Assembly (NCBI RefSeq): GCF_022662015.1 | Contig: NZ_JAKMCM010000001.1 | Coordinates: 744,001 to 808,000 of the forward strand | DNA: 64,000 bases | Direction: 5' to 3' | Source: Aestuariivivens sediminicola | GTDB taxonomy: Bacteria; Bacteroidota; Bacteroidia; Flavobacteriales; Flavobacteriaceae | Shown: positions 46,495 through 55,759 of the stretch, in pieces | Numbering within the stretch: position 1 is the stretch's first letter | Layout: every line of letters starts with the position of its first letter | Position numbers and translations under genes: made by a program | Notes under the pieces: model-generated | The model's input: the letters and a program-made list of their open reading frames with translations, nothing else | Told to the model about the DNA's origin: nothing | The model's database searches: none

Positions 46495-47381
46495 CAGTCG
46501 ATTACCCGTTTGGTTAAATGCCCATAGGCATCAATTCTGCGATCTCTGAGAAAAGGCCAATTTTGTCTGACCTCCTCCTGTAATTCCAGATCCACCTCGG
46601 CCATCAGGATCTCTTCTTTATCCGTGGATGCCTGGGCAAGGATCTCGCCCTGTGGTCCGCAAATAAACGACGAACCCCAGAACTGTATCCCCTCGGTTCC
46701 CGGAATGTATTGTTCAAGGCCTATCCTATTTGCTGCGGCAACATAAATACCATTGGCCACGGCATGACCCTTCATAACGTTCATCCAAGCCCCTTGCTGA
46801 TTTTCGCCAAATTCCTCCTTTTCCTGTGGGTGCCATCCGATAGCCGTGGGATAAAAAAGAACTTCCGCCCCTTGTAAGGCGGTTAACCGTGCCGCTTCAG
46901 GATACCACTGATCCCAACAAATTAAAGTGCCAATGTTCCCTTTTTTGGTCTGTACACTTTTAAAGCCCAGATCGCCGGGAGTGAAATAAAATTTCTCATA
47001 GTAGTGCGGATCATCAGGGATATGCATTTTCCGGTATAACCCTGCCTCTGACCCATCAGAATCAATAATATACGCACTGTTATGATATACGCCTGACATG
47101 CGTTTTTCAAAAAATGGAACAATAATCACGACGCCTAAAGATTTTGACAAATCACTAAAGGCCTTAAAAGAGGTACTGTACAATGGTTCTGCCAGGGCGA
47201 AATTTGCAGTGTCCTCACTCTGGCAAAAGTAGTGACTGCTGTATAACTCAGGAAGGCAGATCACCTCCGCTCCCTTTCCGGCAGCTTTCCTAACCCATTC
47301 GGTACATTTTTTAAGATTATTCTCAAGTTTGTTATTCAGATTGAGCTGTATAACTGAAATCTTGTAGCGTTGCTTCGACAT
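46494..47381 (-). CDS. aguB: N-carbamoylputrescine amidohydrolase
   Basis: 295 residues, nitrilase superfamily, with the catalytic triad Glu45 (CLPELYSS), Lys118 (YRKMHIPDD) and Cys155 (LICWDQWYPEAA). Releases putrescine from N-carbamoylputrescine, completing the agmatine route. It lies 90 bases downstream of the biotin-operon ketoacyl synthase on the same strand, possibly in the same long transcript, but no functional link to biotin is known. Confidence 0.93.
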   Translation of the reverse strand: MSKQRYKISVIQLNLNNKLENNLKKCTEWVRKAAGKGAEVICLPELYSSHYFCQSEDTANFALAEPLYSTSFKAFSDLSKSLGVVIIVPFFEKRMSGVYHNSAYIIDSDGSEAGLYRKMHIPDDPHYYEKFYFTPGDLGFKSVQTKKGNIGTLICWDQWYPEAARLTALQGAEVLFYPTAIGWHPQEKEEFGENQQGAWMNVMKGHAVANGIYVAAANRIGLEQYIPGTEGIQFWGSSFICGPQGEILAQASTDKEEILMAEVDLELQEEVRQNWPFLRDRRIDAYGHLTKRVID

Positions 47382-47471
47382 GTCTTTTAGAATAAACTGA
47401 TTTTAGGTTTTAACACGGCCTTTAGGCGCAGATAAATATAGCTCTTTTTATGGCTTGAATTATTTTAAATT

Positions 47472-48647
47472 TTATTTTGAAATCACAAGACTTACGGCAT
47501 TACCCCCAAAGCCTACAGCATTCACCATGATGTTCTTAAGACGTTTTGGATCTGCCTGTTTATAATAAGGTACATGAATAAATTCCTGATACTGCAGCAT
47601 CAATACGGCCAGTTCTAAACTTAAAAGACCGGATGCTCCAAAACTATGACCTATTTTCCATTTATTGGACGTTAATACCGGCAGGTGGTCCGAAAACACC
47701 AATTTTATGGCATTCCATTCGCTTTTATCTCCTTTGATGGTCCCCGGGGCATGCATCACAATGGCGTCGATATCATTCGGATGCATCTCGCCCAGTGCCA
47801 TTGTCATAGAACGTTGAAAACACTTCGCGTCACTGGAAATGGAAATATTGTGTTCTAAGATTTCCGTTGCGTAGCCATAGCCTGTAATGAATGCGAGGGC
47901 ATGATCCTTAGCTCCTGATTCGAGGCAGGCCATGGACGCCGCTTCACCTAAAACCATAGTATTATGTCTTTTATTGAAATCCAGGGCGCGGCAGGGATAG
48001 TTCGTTTCTGTGCTGAGGCTGCCCTCCAATTTATGTTTCGAGTAGATCTTTAAAGCTTGCATTTGTGCCACAGTAAATGCGGTTAAGGGGGCTTCGCTGC
48101 CTCCCACAAGAAATTTATTGCACATTCCGGATTGTAACCAGGCCACCCCGTTTAAAACGGCGTGCAAGGCTGTGGAACAGGTTATGGAATGGCTTACATC
48201 GGGGCCCTGAGTTTGTAAATCGTGTGCTACCCAGGAGGACAAGTTTCCTAAAGTGGTGGTAGGAGAACTCAAGGTATTTGCTTTGCCTTTCTTTAGAAAA
48301 GTTTCATAGTGATGTTCAAAGACACCAGTTGCGCCACGAGACGACCCAATGTTGACGCCAAAATTATCAGACGGTGTCCATTGTGCTTGCTCTACCGCTC
48401 TTCGGGAGGCATAAATGGCATACAACACCGTTCTGTCCAGGGCTTTGTACTTGGCATCCGACCCTCTTAATCGCTCTATTTCCTCTGAGGCTTCCGGCGG
48501 TAGCTCGGCAACAGACACCGGATTACCCGTAAACTGTTTTTCAACAAAACAGTGATCGCTATTCTGATAGGCATGCCATACCTCCTGTAAAGATTTTCCG
48601 AGGGGTGAAATGGACGCAACAGCAGTTATTGAGATTGGTTTGTGCAA
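47472..48647 (-). CDS. beta-ketoacyl-ACP synthase-like condensing enzyme in the biotin operon
   Basis: 391-residue FabF/KAS II-type thiolase-fold protein. The Cys-His-His triad is intact: Cys157 in SITCSTALHA, His299 in VMHAPGTIKGDK and His334 in IGHSFGASG. It should therefore condense acyl and malonyl groups. Sequence is divergent from housekeeping FabF (391 residues against about 415, with HAPGT in place of AHGTST). It begins 21 bases after bioA in the same direction. The start is TTG at 48647. A role in making the pimeloyl chain for biotin is suggested by its place, since no bioC or bioH is seen here. A role in another lipid pathway is possible. Confidence 0.82.
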   Translation of the reverse strand: MHKPISITAVASISPLGKSLQEVWHAYQNSDHCFVEKQFTGNPVSVAELPPEASEEIERLRGSDAKYKALDRTVLYAIYASRRAVEQAQWTPSDNFGVNIGSSRGATGVFEHHYETFLKKGKANTLSSPTTTLGNLSSWVAHDLQTQGPDVSHSITCSTALHAVLNGVAWLQSGMCNKFLVGGSEAPLTAFTVAQMQALKIYSKHKLEGSLSTETNYPCRALDFNKRHNTMVLGEAASMACLESGAKDHALAFITGYGYATEILEHNISISSDAKCFQRSMTMALGEMHPNDIDAIVMHAPGTIKGDKSEWNAIKLVFSDHLPVLTSNKWKIGHSFGASGLLSLELAVLMLQYQEFIHVPYYKQADPKRLKNIMVNAVGFGGNAVSLVISK

Positions 48648-48668
48648 AGCCTTGGTTTGAATGCAAAT

Positions 48669-49934
48669 TTAAATGATTTCTAATGCTTCTTCAATTACTT
48701 TATAGACTTTCTGCAGCTGTTTTTCCGAAATGATATAGGGTACTTGCAGGTATATCGTATTTCCAAGTGGTCTTAAGAACACACCTCTGTCCATAAAGAA
48801 TTTGAGCAATTTATCCCTCAAGGCGCCATAACGTTCCATTTTAGTATCGAGATCCAGGGCCAGTACAACCCCAATATGCCGAACTTCCTTCACTTTCGGA
48901 TGGGTCTTAATTTTATTCTTAAACTGATTATGAGAACCTTCAATGCGTTTAAGATTAGTCTGCATCTCTTCGGATTTCAGTAATTCAATTCCTGCAATGG
49001 CTGCTGCGCAGGCTATCGGGTTGGCAGAATAGGTATGACAATGAAAAAATCCCTTTGTGATGTCGGGACTTAAAAAAGCGTTATAAACAGCTTCGGTGCA
49101 TGAGGTAATGGCCATGGGTACTAGACCTGCTGTAAGGGCCTTGCTCAAACACATGATGTCCGGTTTCGTTTCCATATAATCTGAAGCAAAATATCGTCCT
49201 GTTTTACCAAAGCCCGTCATGACCTCATCTGCTATGGTAAGAATCCCTCTGGCCTTGCAAAATTCAAGAATTTGGTTTAGACCCTTTGTGTTGTGAATGG
49301 TCATTCCTGCCGCTCCCTGTAGCAGCGGTTCATAGATAAAACCCGCAATCTTATACTTTTTGTCAAGGGTTTGTAGTTGCTTCAAGATCCCCTCATGGTT
49401 AGACCCATTCGGTGTCGGTATGCGCTTAACGGCTATTAAAAAATCTTCAAAAGGTCCATTGTAAACCGACAATCCGGACACACTCATGGCGCCGAAGGTA
49501 TCCCCGTGAAATCCATTTTCGAAGGCAATGAAGGTGGAGCGCTTTTCTCCTTTATTGAAATAATACTGAAGCGCCATTTTTATACTCGCCTCTACCGCTG
49601 TGGAGCCGTTATCGTTAAAAAATATACGGTTCTGATTATCCGGAAGAATCTCCATAAGTGCTTCAGACAGGCTCACAGCGGGTTCATGGGTAAAATCACT
49701 AAACATGACCTGATCCAAACGCTGCATCTGCCGGTATACCCTATTTAAAATAAAGTCATTGCAATGCCCATAAACGCAGGTATACCAGGAGGCAATAGCA
49801 TCAATATATTCACGCCCCTGCTCATCGGTCAAGAGACAGCCCTTAGCGCTCACAATAGCAACACTTTCAGGATTTAATTGGTGTTGTCTTAAGGGGTGCC
49901 AAATATGCTTTTTATCACGTTCCTGTAAACTCAT
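48669..49934 (-). CDS. bioA: adenosylmethionine-8-amino-7-oxononanoate aminotransferase
   Basis: 421 residues, class III PLP aminotransferase that makes 7,8-diaminononanoate using SAM as amino donor. Seen: WHPLRQHQLNPE at the start, YGHCNDFILN, ADEVMTGFGKTGRYFA (Asp binding the PLP ring), the PLP lysine in LSKALTAG and THTYSANPIACAAA-like HCHTYSANPIAC. Its ATG overlaps the bioD stop by four bases, so it is tightly coupled to bioD and followed by the condensing enzyme. Confidence 0.96.
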   Translation of the reverse strand: MSLQERDKKHIWHPLRQHQLNPESVAIVSAKGCLLTDEQGREYIDAIASWYTCVYGHCNDFILNRVYRQMQRLDQVMFSDFTHEPAVSLSEALMEILPDNQNRIFFNDNGSTAVEASIKMALQYYFNKGEKRSTFIAFENGFHGDTFGAMSVSGLSVYNGPFEDFLIAVKRIPTPNGSNHEGILKQLQTLDKKYKIAGFIYEPLLQGAAGMTIHNTKGLNQILEFCKARGILTIADEVMTGFGKTGRYFASDYMETKPDIMCLSKALTAGLVPMAITSCTEAVYNAFLSPDITKGFFHCHTYSANPIACAAAIAGIELLKSEEMQTNLKRIEGSHNQFKNKIKTHPKVKEVRHIGVVLALDLDTKMERYGALRDKLLKFFMDRGVFLRPLGNTIYLQVPYIISEKQLQKVYKVIEEALEII

Positions 49935-50539
49935 AGTCGATCCTTGAACCTTTCGGCATATTCTTTAACCACATTCTTGTCGAAATAAGGTTCTTCATCA
50001 ATTCGTCCAATGACAGGCACATCGGTCATTTGTTTAATGATACGTTCCGTACTTTCATGCGCATCTCCACTAAAGATAATGGACACATTGAAGCCTTTTT
50101 CCTTTAAGGCATGTAGCGTTAATAGGGTATGATTGATGCTTCCTAAATAATGTCTCGACACGACAATAACCTGGTAATCAGGTTGAATCATATCCATAAC
50201 CGTAACCGTGTCGTTCAATGGCACCAATAATCCGCCGGCACCTTCAATGACCAAATGATTATTGGTCTTGGGGACCTTTATGACCTTTAAATCAATTTCG
50301 ATGCCATCAATAGCTGCAGCCGCATGGGGACTCATTGGAGTTTTCAATGCATACCTGTTGGGATGGAAAACCGATTTTGAGTTGGACACCAGTTTTTTTA
50401 CCTTACAGGTATCGTCATGATCCAGATCACCTGCCTGAACTGGTTTCCAATAGTCCGCCTCCAGGGCTTCTACGCAAATGGCAGAAACTATGGTTTTTCC
50501 AACGTCGGTACCAATACCCGTTATAAAATAGGTTTTCAT
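49931..50539 (-). CDS. bioD: dethiobiotin synthetase
   Basis: 202 residues. Carboxylates 7,8-diaminononanoate with CO2 and ATP. P-loop GIGTDVGKTIVS (residues 8-19), KPVQAGD near 33-39 and VIEGAGGLLVPL near 100. It overlaps bioA by 4 bases downstream and the DUF2007 gene by 4 bases upstream, a compact operon. Confidence 0.96.
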   Translation of the reverse strand: MKTYFITGIGTDVGKTIVSAICVEALEADYWKPVQAGDLDHDDTCKVKKLVSNSKSVFHPNRYALKTPMSPHAAAAIDGIEIDLKVIKVPKTNNHLVIEGAGGLLVPLNDTVTVMDMIQPDYQVIVVSRHYLGSINHTLLTLHALKEKGFNVSIIFSGDAHESTERIIKQMTDVPVIGRIDEEPYFDKNVVKEYAERFKDRL

Positions 50540-50916
50540 TCAAAAATGGTTTTGCAAAGGTTACAAATGTATCGTGTCTTTTCGAAAAAAGGGAATAGCA
50601 TATAAAATATATTTTTTCGCTCCAAGGGCGCCATTTCTATTTTATGGGATTGGCATCTTGGACATGATATTGCATTCCCCAAAGCATCTACCTGATAGGT
50701 TTTAATCTCATTGTAAATCTGTAAGGCCCTATCCAGATCCGTATTCAAAATTAACAGTTTTACACCCCCTATGGCCAAGCTTATCAGTGGATCGGCATCG
50801 ATGGTCTTTTCATCCATTAACATGCTTGTGATACCTTCGGCATCCAATTTCGATTTGACGACATGCGCCTCAGTAGCATACTCAAAAGTCGCCAGGGTGG
50901 TATAACTGTTATTCAT
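50536..50916 (-). CDS. DUF2007 protein with C-terminal zinc ribbon
   Basis: 126 residues. N-terminal DUF2007 half (YTTLATFEYATEAHVVKSKLDAEGI to GGVKLLILNTDLDRALQIYNEI) is a ferredoxin-like fold suspected of signalling or regulation. The C-terminal half has CPRCQ (about 92) and CNLCK (about 119), the two halves of a zinc ribbon. It overlaps bioD by 4 bases and is 9 bases after bioF, so it is firmly inside the biotin operon. I know no established biotin role, and a regulatory or chaperone function is only a guess. Confidence 0.82.
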   Translation of the reverse strand: MNNSYTTLATFEYATEAHVVKSKLDAEGITSMLMDEKTIDADPLISLAIGGVKLLILNTDLDRALQIYNEIKTYQVDALGNAISCPRCQSHKIEMAPLERKNIFYMLFPFFEKTRYICNLCKTIFE

Positions 50917-50925
50917 ATGCCGTTT

Positions 50926-52146
50926 TTAAAAGACAAATGTAGCAAGTAACTTTAGGACTTCAGTAATTTCTTCTTTAGAATTAAAGGCATGAAGACAAAA
51001 CCGCAGGCGCTCCTGTCCTTCGGGCACGGTGGGTGACAGGATCGGTCTTACATCATATCCTTTATCTTGAAGTGCCTTGGCAATGATTTTAGTATTATTG
51101 CTTCCCGGCACTAAATAACAGTGTATGGCCGAGTTGCTATCGATAAAACCCCAAGGTGTTTTCGGACGGTCTTCCCAGGAAAAGGTTTGTAGACCAAGTC
51201 TTTTAACTTCAGACTTGAAAAATTGAATGTTCTCCTTCAATTTAAGCCCGGCAGGATGTGTCCTCCTGTCGTTATTATCATCATTATGACGCGTAGGATT
51301 GACCAGTTCATGGTAGGCTAATTGTACGGTCGCCAAGCTGTGTGGAGGCAGTGCCGTCGTGTATATGAAACTACGTGAAAAATTAACCAGATACTGTTTA
51401 AGTCCCTCGGCACCTAAAATCGCTGCACCGTGTCCACCCAGCGCTTTTCCAAAGGTTACAAGTCGCGCAAAAATCGACTTCTCCAGCCCGAGATCCTGAA
51501 CCATTCCTTCTCCCTTCCCACCAAAAACACCTATGGCATGAGCTTCATCAACGATCAAAAAGGCCTTATGGGCATCACATAGCTCCACCAGGTTTTCAAG
51601 ATCGGGTGAATCCCCGTCCATAGAAAAGACAGATTCCGTAACCACATACAAAGTGTTGTTTTTTATTAATTTCTGACCCCGCTCAAGATGACGGTCTAAA
51701 TCTTCTAAATCGTTGTGCTTAAACTTAAACGATTTGGCATGACTCATACTGATACCATCACGTATTGACGCATGTATATATTCATCGTAAAGAATGATAT
51801 CTCCGCGTTGAGCTACGCTGGAAAAAAATCCCAAATTGGCATCATAGCCTGAGTTAAACACCAGGGCGGACTCGGCATGGTGAAATTCACAGAGCATCGT
51901 TTCTAAAATCGGATAGAGGACATGATTCCCTGAAAGCAGTCGTGAGCCTGAACTTCCATTGTGGTATATCCCATGATCACTTAAATAGGCATGTGTTTTT
52001 TCAAATATCGATTTTGAACGGGCAAACCCCAAATAGTCATTCGATGCGAAATCGACCAATTGATTTTGGACACCCAATTGTCGTAATGCATTTGATGCGA
52101 CTCTTTTATCCAGCTTTTGCTGAAGGTTTCTAGGAAAATGACCCAT
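50926..52146 (-). CDS. bioF: 8-amino-7-oxononanoate synthase-type alpha-oxoamine synthase
   Basis: 406 residues, PLP enzyme joining pimeloyl-ACP/CoA and alanine. Seen: FASNDYLGFARS, GSSGSRLLSGNH, DEAHAIGVFGGKGEG and the PLP lysine in TFGKALGGHGA. The alpha-oxoamine synthase family also includes KBL and serine palmitoyltransferase, but the bioD-bioA genes downstream settle the role. It is the first gene of the operon. Its ATG at 52146 follows a TACATTTG box almost directly. Confidence 0.93.
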   Translation of the reverse strand: MGHFPRNLQQKLDKRVASNALRQLGVQNQLVDFASNDYLGFARSKSIFEKTHAYLSDHGIYHNGSSGSRLLSGNHVLYPILETMLCEFHHAESALVFNSGYDANLGFFSSVAQRGDIILYDEYIHASIRDGISMSHAKSFKFKHNDLEDLDRHLERGQKLIKNNTLYVVTESVFSMDGDSPDLENLVELCDAHKAFLIVDEAHAIGVFGGKGEGMVQDLGLEKSIFARLVTFGKALGGHGAAILGAEGLKQYLVNFSRSFIYTTALPPHSLATVQLAYHELVNPTRHNDDNNDRRTHPAGLKLKENIQFFKSEVKRLGLQTFSWEDRPKTPWGFIDSNSAIHCYLVPGSNNTKIIAKALQDKGYDVRPILSPTVPEGQERLRFCLHAFNSKEEITEVLKLLATFVF

Positions 52147-52150
52147 ACGA

Positions 52151-52158
52151 CAAATGTA
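52151..52158 (-). promoter_or_regulatory. candidate -7 box of the biotin operon
   Basis: Minus strand TACATTTG, an exact TAnnTTTG, ending 4 bases before the bioF ATG, so the message would be leaderless. No good -33 box. Confidence 0.35.
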
Positions 52159-52216
52159 TATAAAATAGCTATCTTTATCCCTATGTTTTTGGCAATGCCT
52201 AAACGTATAAATTCAA

Positions 52217-52762
52217 ATGCATTCGACCAATATCACCTATCAGAGAGCAACAACCGATGAGGAGCTTCTCCAGATTTTGGCGCTTCAAAAACAAAATCTG
52301 GCAGACGTTTTATCGACAACAGAAAAAGAAAATGAAGGTTTTGTAACGGTGGCCCATTCTTTCGATCTATTAAAAGAAATGAATGCGGCCTGTCCGCATA
52401 TCATCGCTAAATATGGGGATACGGTTATAGGTTATGCCCTTTGTATGACTAAAGCCTTTAAAACAAAAATACCGATTCTCGTATCGATGTTCAATGTCAT
52501 TGAATCGCTGGACCCCATTCCTGAAAACTATGTCATCATGGGACAGGTATGCATTGCTAAAAGCGCACGAGGACAAGGTGTGTTCCGTGGTTTATACCAT
52601 TATATGTCGGAGATTTTAAAACTGGATTTCAAATATATTATAACGGAAGTGGATGTTGATAATTCACGCTCATCCCTAGCCCATAAAGCAGTTGGCTTTA
52701 AGGTATTAAAGCAATACCAATCTGATGATCGGGTCTGGGAACTCATTGGATTAGAGATTTAA
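52217..52762 (+). CDS. GNAT-family N-acetyltransferase
   Basis: 181 residues. GNAT core: YQRATTDEELLQILALQKQNL at the start, IAKYGDTVIGYALCM near 60-75 (beta 4), then the acetyl-CoA loop MGQVCIAKSARGQGVFRGLYHY (about 115-136, equivalent to the R/QxxGxG/A motif) and DVDNSRSSLAHKAVGFKVL. Substrate unknown. Divergent from bioF across a 70-base gap. No operon partner in the same direction closer than 96 bases. Confidence 0.82.
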   Translation: MHSTNITYQRATTDEELLQILALQKQNLADVLSTTEKENEGFVTVAHSFDLLKEMNAACPHIIAKYGDTVIGYALCMTKAFKTKIPILVSMFNVIESLDPIPENYVIMGQVCIAKSARGQGVFRGLYHYMSEILKLDFKYIITEVDVDNSRSSLAHKAVGFKVLKQYQSDDRVWELIGLEI

Positions 52763-52858
52763 GGGGGATTTGCAGTTCTCTATAGCATAACGCGACCAAG
52801 CACCAATGATATTGACAATTAGTTTTGTATTTTTAGCCCTCTTTAAAATTTATTTGCA

Positions 52859-53308
52859 ATGAAACGTCTTTTATATCTCCTATTTTTTATACTCTCCTTC
52901 CATGGTTATACGCAAAATAATTATATCGTAAAAACCGAAGATGGACGTCGGGTCTTGCTGAAGGCCAATTATACATGGGAGTATATCGATGCCGCATCAC
53001 CGAAATCGGCAGCAGTAGCAGAAGTGAACAACGTGGCCTTTAACGACAAGGCCTGCCAATTACCAAGTGATTTTGTAGAACCCAAATTGGATAATAAGAT
53101 TCAGAACCAACTAAAAAAGGGACGTGCCACCATAGCTCATGTTAAAAAGAAAGTGGCCAAGGATTACAACTGTTCGGTTGAAGAGGTCATATTGGTGGCT
53201 TTTTCTGAACAAAAATCGAAAGGGGTCTATGATTTCTGCGCCAGGGGCAAAAAAGTGTCCTATAAACGGGTGGGGAATTCCATAATTGAAAAAGGCAAAC
53301 TGTTTTAA
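52859..53308 (+). CDS. DUF3157 family secreted protein
   Basis: 149 residues with a signal peptide (MKRLLYLLFFILSFHGYTQ). The N-terminal block VKTEDGRRVLLKANYTWEYID matches the short DUF3157 motif. A middle basic segment (KKGRATIAHVKKKVAKDYNC) and a C-terminal KKVSYKRVGNSI follow. Function unknown. It has a candidate -7 box TAGTTTTG at 52820-52827 and is convergent with the TonB receptor gene. Confidence 0.65.
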   Translation: MKRLLYLLFFILSFHGYTQNNYIVKTEDGRRVLLKANYTWEYIDAASPKSAAVAEVNNVAFNDKACQLPSDFVEPKLDNKIQNQLKKGRATIAHVKKKVAKDYNCSVEEVILVAFSEQKSKGVYDFCARGKKVSYKRVGNSIIEKGKLF

Positions 53309-53347
53309 GCTGCCACGATTCCAAATCGGTTTCATTTTTTAATTAGC

Positions 53348-55756
53348 TCAGTACGAATATTTCAAAGACAACACGTAATTTCTTCCGGGTGCGGTTATTC
53401 CGGATGAATAGGGCCGATAGCGCTGATCCGTAATATTCTCGGCGCTTAGGCTAAGGATGACGTCATCATTTATTTTATATTGGGTGCGCAAATTCAATGT
53501 CGTCCAGGATGGGGAAAAAGGATTCCCATTCCCGTCAGAGGCATAAATATAAGCCTTACCGGCTTCGGAAGGGGTGAGTTGGTTAAAGGATAATTCGCCA
53601 TTATAGTTCAAAAATACATCCGCTATAAAATCTCTGGAGGTGTAAATTAAATGTGTATTCCCAAAATTTGGTGCTGCATGGCGCACCGGGACCTCGATAC
53701 CCTCGTTCTCTTCCGTGCCACCGACAATACTATACTGGGATTTAATGTTAAAGTGCCTCGAAACCTTGGCGTCAAGTCCAATTTCAAATCCATAGATCCA
53801 GGCTTTCGATGCGTTTTGAATAGCCTGCACATTACTCAATTCACCATCGTACACAATCTGACTTTCACCGTTAACGGTATAGTCCCGTCTCACCAGGGCA
53901 TTATCCAAATAGGTATAATAGGAGCTCATATCCAACACGACATTTTTAAAATTCAATTTCACCCCCAGTTCTCCACCATAGGCATATTCGGGTTTTAAAT
54001 TCTCATTAGGTACCACGACTGAACCGGGTTCGGAATCGAATACTTTGCCAATGTCATCTATATTCGGGGCCCTGAATGCCGAAGAGGCATTGAACCGCCA
54101 TTCCAGGATCGAATTGGGCAACCAGGTGAGTCCGGCCGTTCCTGTTAATGCGCCCGATTTATTTTCAGACCTATTAAAAGGTAAGTTTAAAAAAGTATTG
54201 TTCTTCTGAAAATTGGCCTTGGATACAACATGATTAAAGCGTAAACCCGACTGAAAGACAAATTTCACATTAGGCTTGTATTTTAAACTGCTATAGATCG
54301 CGGCCGATTGCCAGGTAGCCCCGTCAGGGTATCTGGAGACATCCACAGACCGTGTATTGGTGTTAATATCTTCTTCAAAACCATTGGAATGCACTTTGTT
54401 GTATACGTACTCCAGACCATAAAATAATCCCGTTTTTGAACCCATTCTCTTTTCAAAATCAAAATTCATGGAATAGGCATCCACCTTTTCTGCTCTTCGA
54501 TGTCTCAAATCCGATTGAAAATCTCGATCTACACGACTTTCCTGAAAGTTCTGATAGGCTAAGGTCGCTTTTATTTTATCATATAAATTCGATCTACTGC
54601 TCAACTTGGTAATGAGTAAATTCGACATGAACCATTTTTGCGGACCATAATACCATTCCGCCGAGCGCAATTCATCTCCCCTATATCTTATCAGCCTATC
54701 GTACCTCGGAATATCGGAGCTCGAAGTATAATACAATCCCAAATCGAAACTCAAATTATTCTGGGCTTCATGTCGTATTTTCTGAAGTAGATTGATTTGA
54801 TTATAACCGGAATATTTTTGAACCAGCGGGTCGTCATTTTCAACAATGAGGTCCTGGTTATTTGTACTCACAATAAATTCCGGCCTGAGGTAATCCCTTG
54901 GCCCGTGTTTCCCCATTCTTAAATCGCCAAAATCGGAATAGCTCGCACTGGTATAAAAGGCCCATTTCCTGTATCCCAAATTAAAATCGATATGTCCTGT
55001 ATTTTCATGATTAGCTGAAGCATACCTCAATGTTGCATTCGACTTGAACACCAATGTATCGCTATAAGCCAATTGCGGTTTCTGAGTATAAAAGCCCATG
55101 ACCCCACCTATGGCATCACTGCCATAAATCACGGAGCCGGCACCCAGGTTAACTTCAGTTCGTTGTATTGAGAACGGATCGATAGCAATGACATTCTGAA
55201 CATTACCCCCTCTAAAGATGGCATTGTTCATGCGCACACCATCCACAGTTATGAGCAATCTGTTGGTTGAAAACCCCCTAATCATAGGGCTTCCACCTCC
55301 TAACTGGCTCTTCTGTATGAATACCTGTCCCGTGTTACCGAGTAAATCTGCACTTGTTTGTGGATTCGCAAAAGCGATCTCTTCCTTGTTTATACTCAGT
55401 ATCTTTTGTGGAATATCCCGTTTATTCTGTTCGAATTTGGATTGGGAGACCACAATTTCATTTAATCCCTGAGTATTGGATTCCAAGTAAATGATTCCGG
55501 ATGCAGCTACATCCTCTTTTTTCAAGGTTTTTAATACATGAGTTAAATGTTGAAAAAAAATAAGATCAGAACTGGTAAACCGATCTAATGATGCCTCTCC
55601 TTTAAAATTTGAAATAACACTTTTAGATTTATCCGTATTGTAAATGGCCACACCGTAAACCGGTTCCTGAGTTAGTTTATTGAGAACTTTTATCTGTTGC
55701 GCCTGTATAACCCATGTCATTAATAAAAAGAAAAGTGTTGGTTGGTAAGGCTTCAT
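53348..55756 (-). CDS. TonB-dependent receptor of the haem/haemoglobin type
   Basis: 802 residues. Signal peptide ends near MTWVIQAQ. Plug with GGGSPMIRGFSTNRLLITVDGVRMNNAIFRGG and INLGAGSVIYGSDAIGG-like blocks. The barrel has the FRAP motif and, about 25 residues on, VPNENLKPE, the NPNL-like motif; this pair is a hallmark of haem receptors, near residue 560. The histidine usually found between the two is absent. It starts 3 bases after recO, thus possibly in the porZ-recO operon. No haemophore or haem-lyase gene is in the window. Confidence 0.82.
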   Translation of the reverse strand: MKPYQPTLFFLLMTWVIQAQQIKVLNKLTQEPVYGVAIYNTDKSKSVISNFKGEASLDRFTSSDLIFFQHLTHVLKTLKKEDVAASGIIYLESNTQGLNEIVVSQSKFEQNKRDIPQKILSINKEEIAFANPQTSADLLGNTGQVFIQKSQLGGGSPMIRGFSTNRLLITVDGVRMNNAIFRGGNVQNVIAIDPFSIQRTEVNLGAGSVIYGSDAIGGVMGFYTQKPQLAYSDTLVFKSNATLRYASANHENTGHIDFNLGYRKWAFYTSASYSDFGDLRMGKHGPRDYLRPEFIVSTNNQDLIVENDDPLVQKYSGYNQINLLQKIRHEAQNNLSFDLGLYYTSSSDIPRYDRLIRYRGDELRSAEWYYGPQKWFMSNLLITKLSSRSNLYDKIKATLAYQNFQESRVDRDFQSDLRHRRAEKVDAYSMNFDFEKRMGSKTGLFYGLEYVYNKVHSNGFEEDINTNTRSVDVSRYPDGATWQSAAIYSSLKYKPNVKFVFQSGLRFNHVVSKANFQKNNTFLNLPFNRSENKSGALTGTAGLTWLPNSILEWRFNASSAFRAPNIDDIGKVFDSEPGSVVVPNENLKPEYAYGGELGVKLNFKNVVLDMSSYYTYLDNALVRRDYTVNGESQIVYDGELSNVQAIQNASKAWIYGFEIGLDAKVSRHFNIKSQYSIVGGTEENEGIEVPVRHAAPNFGNTHLIYTSRDFIADVFLNYNGELSFNQLTPSEAGKAYIYASDGNGNPFSPSWTTLNLRTQYKINDDVILSLSAENITDQRYRPYSSGITAPGRNYVLSLKYSY

Positions 55757-55759
55757 GTA

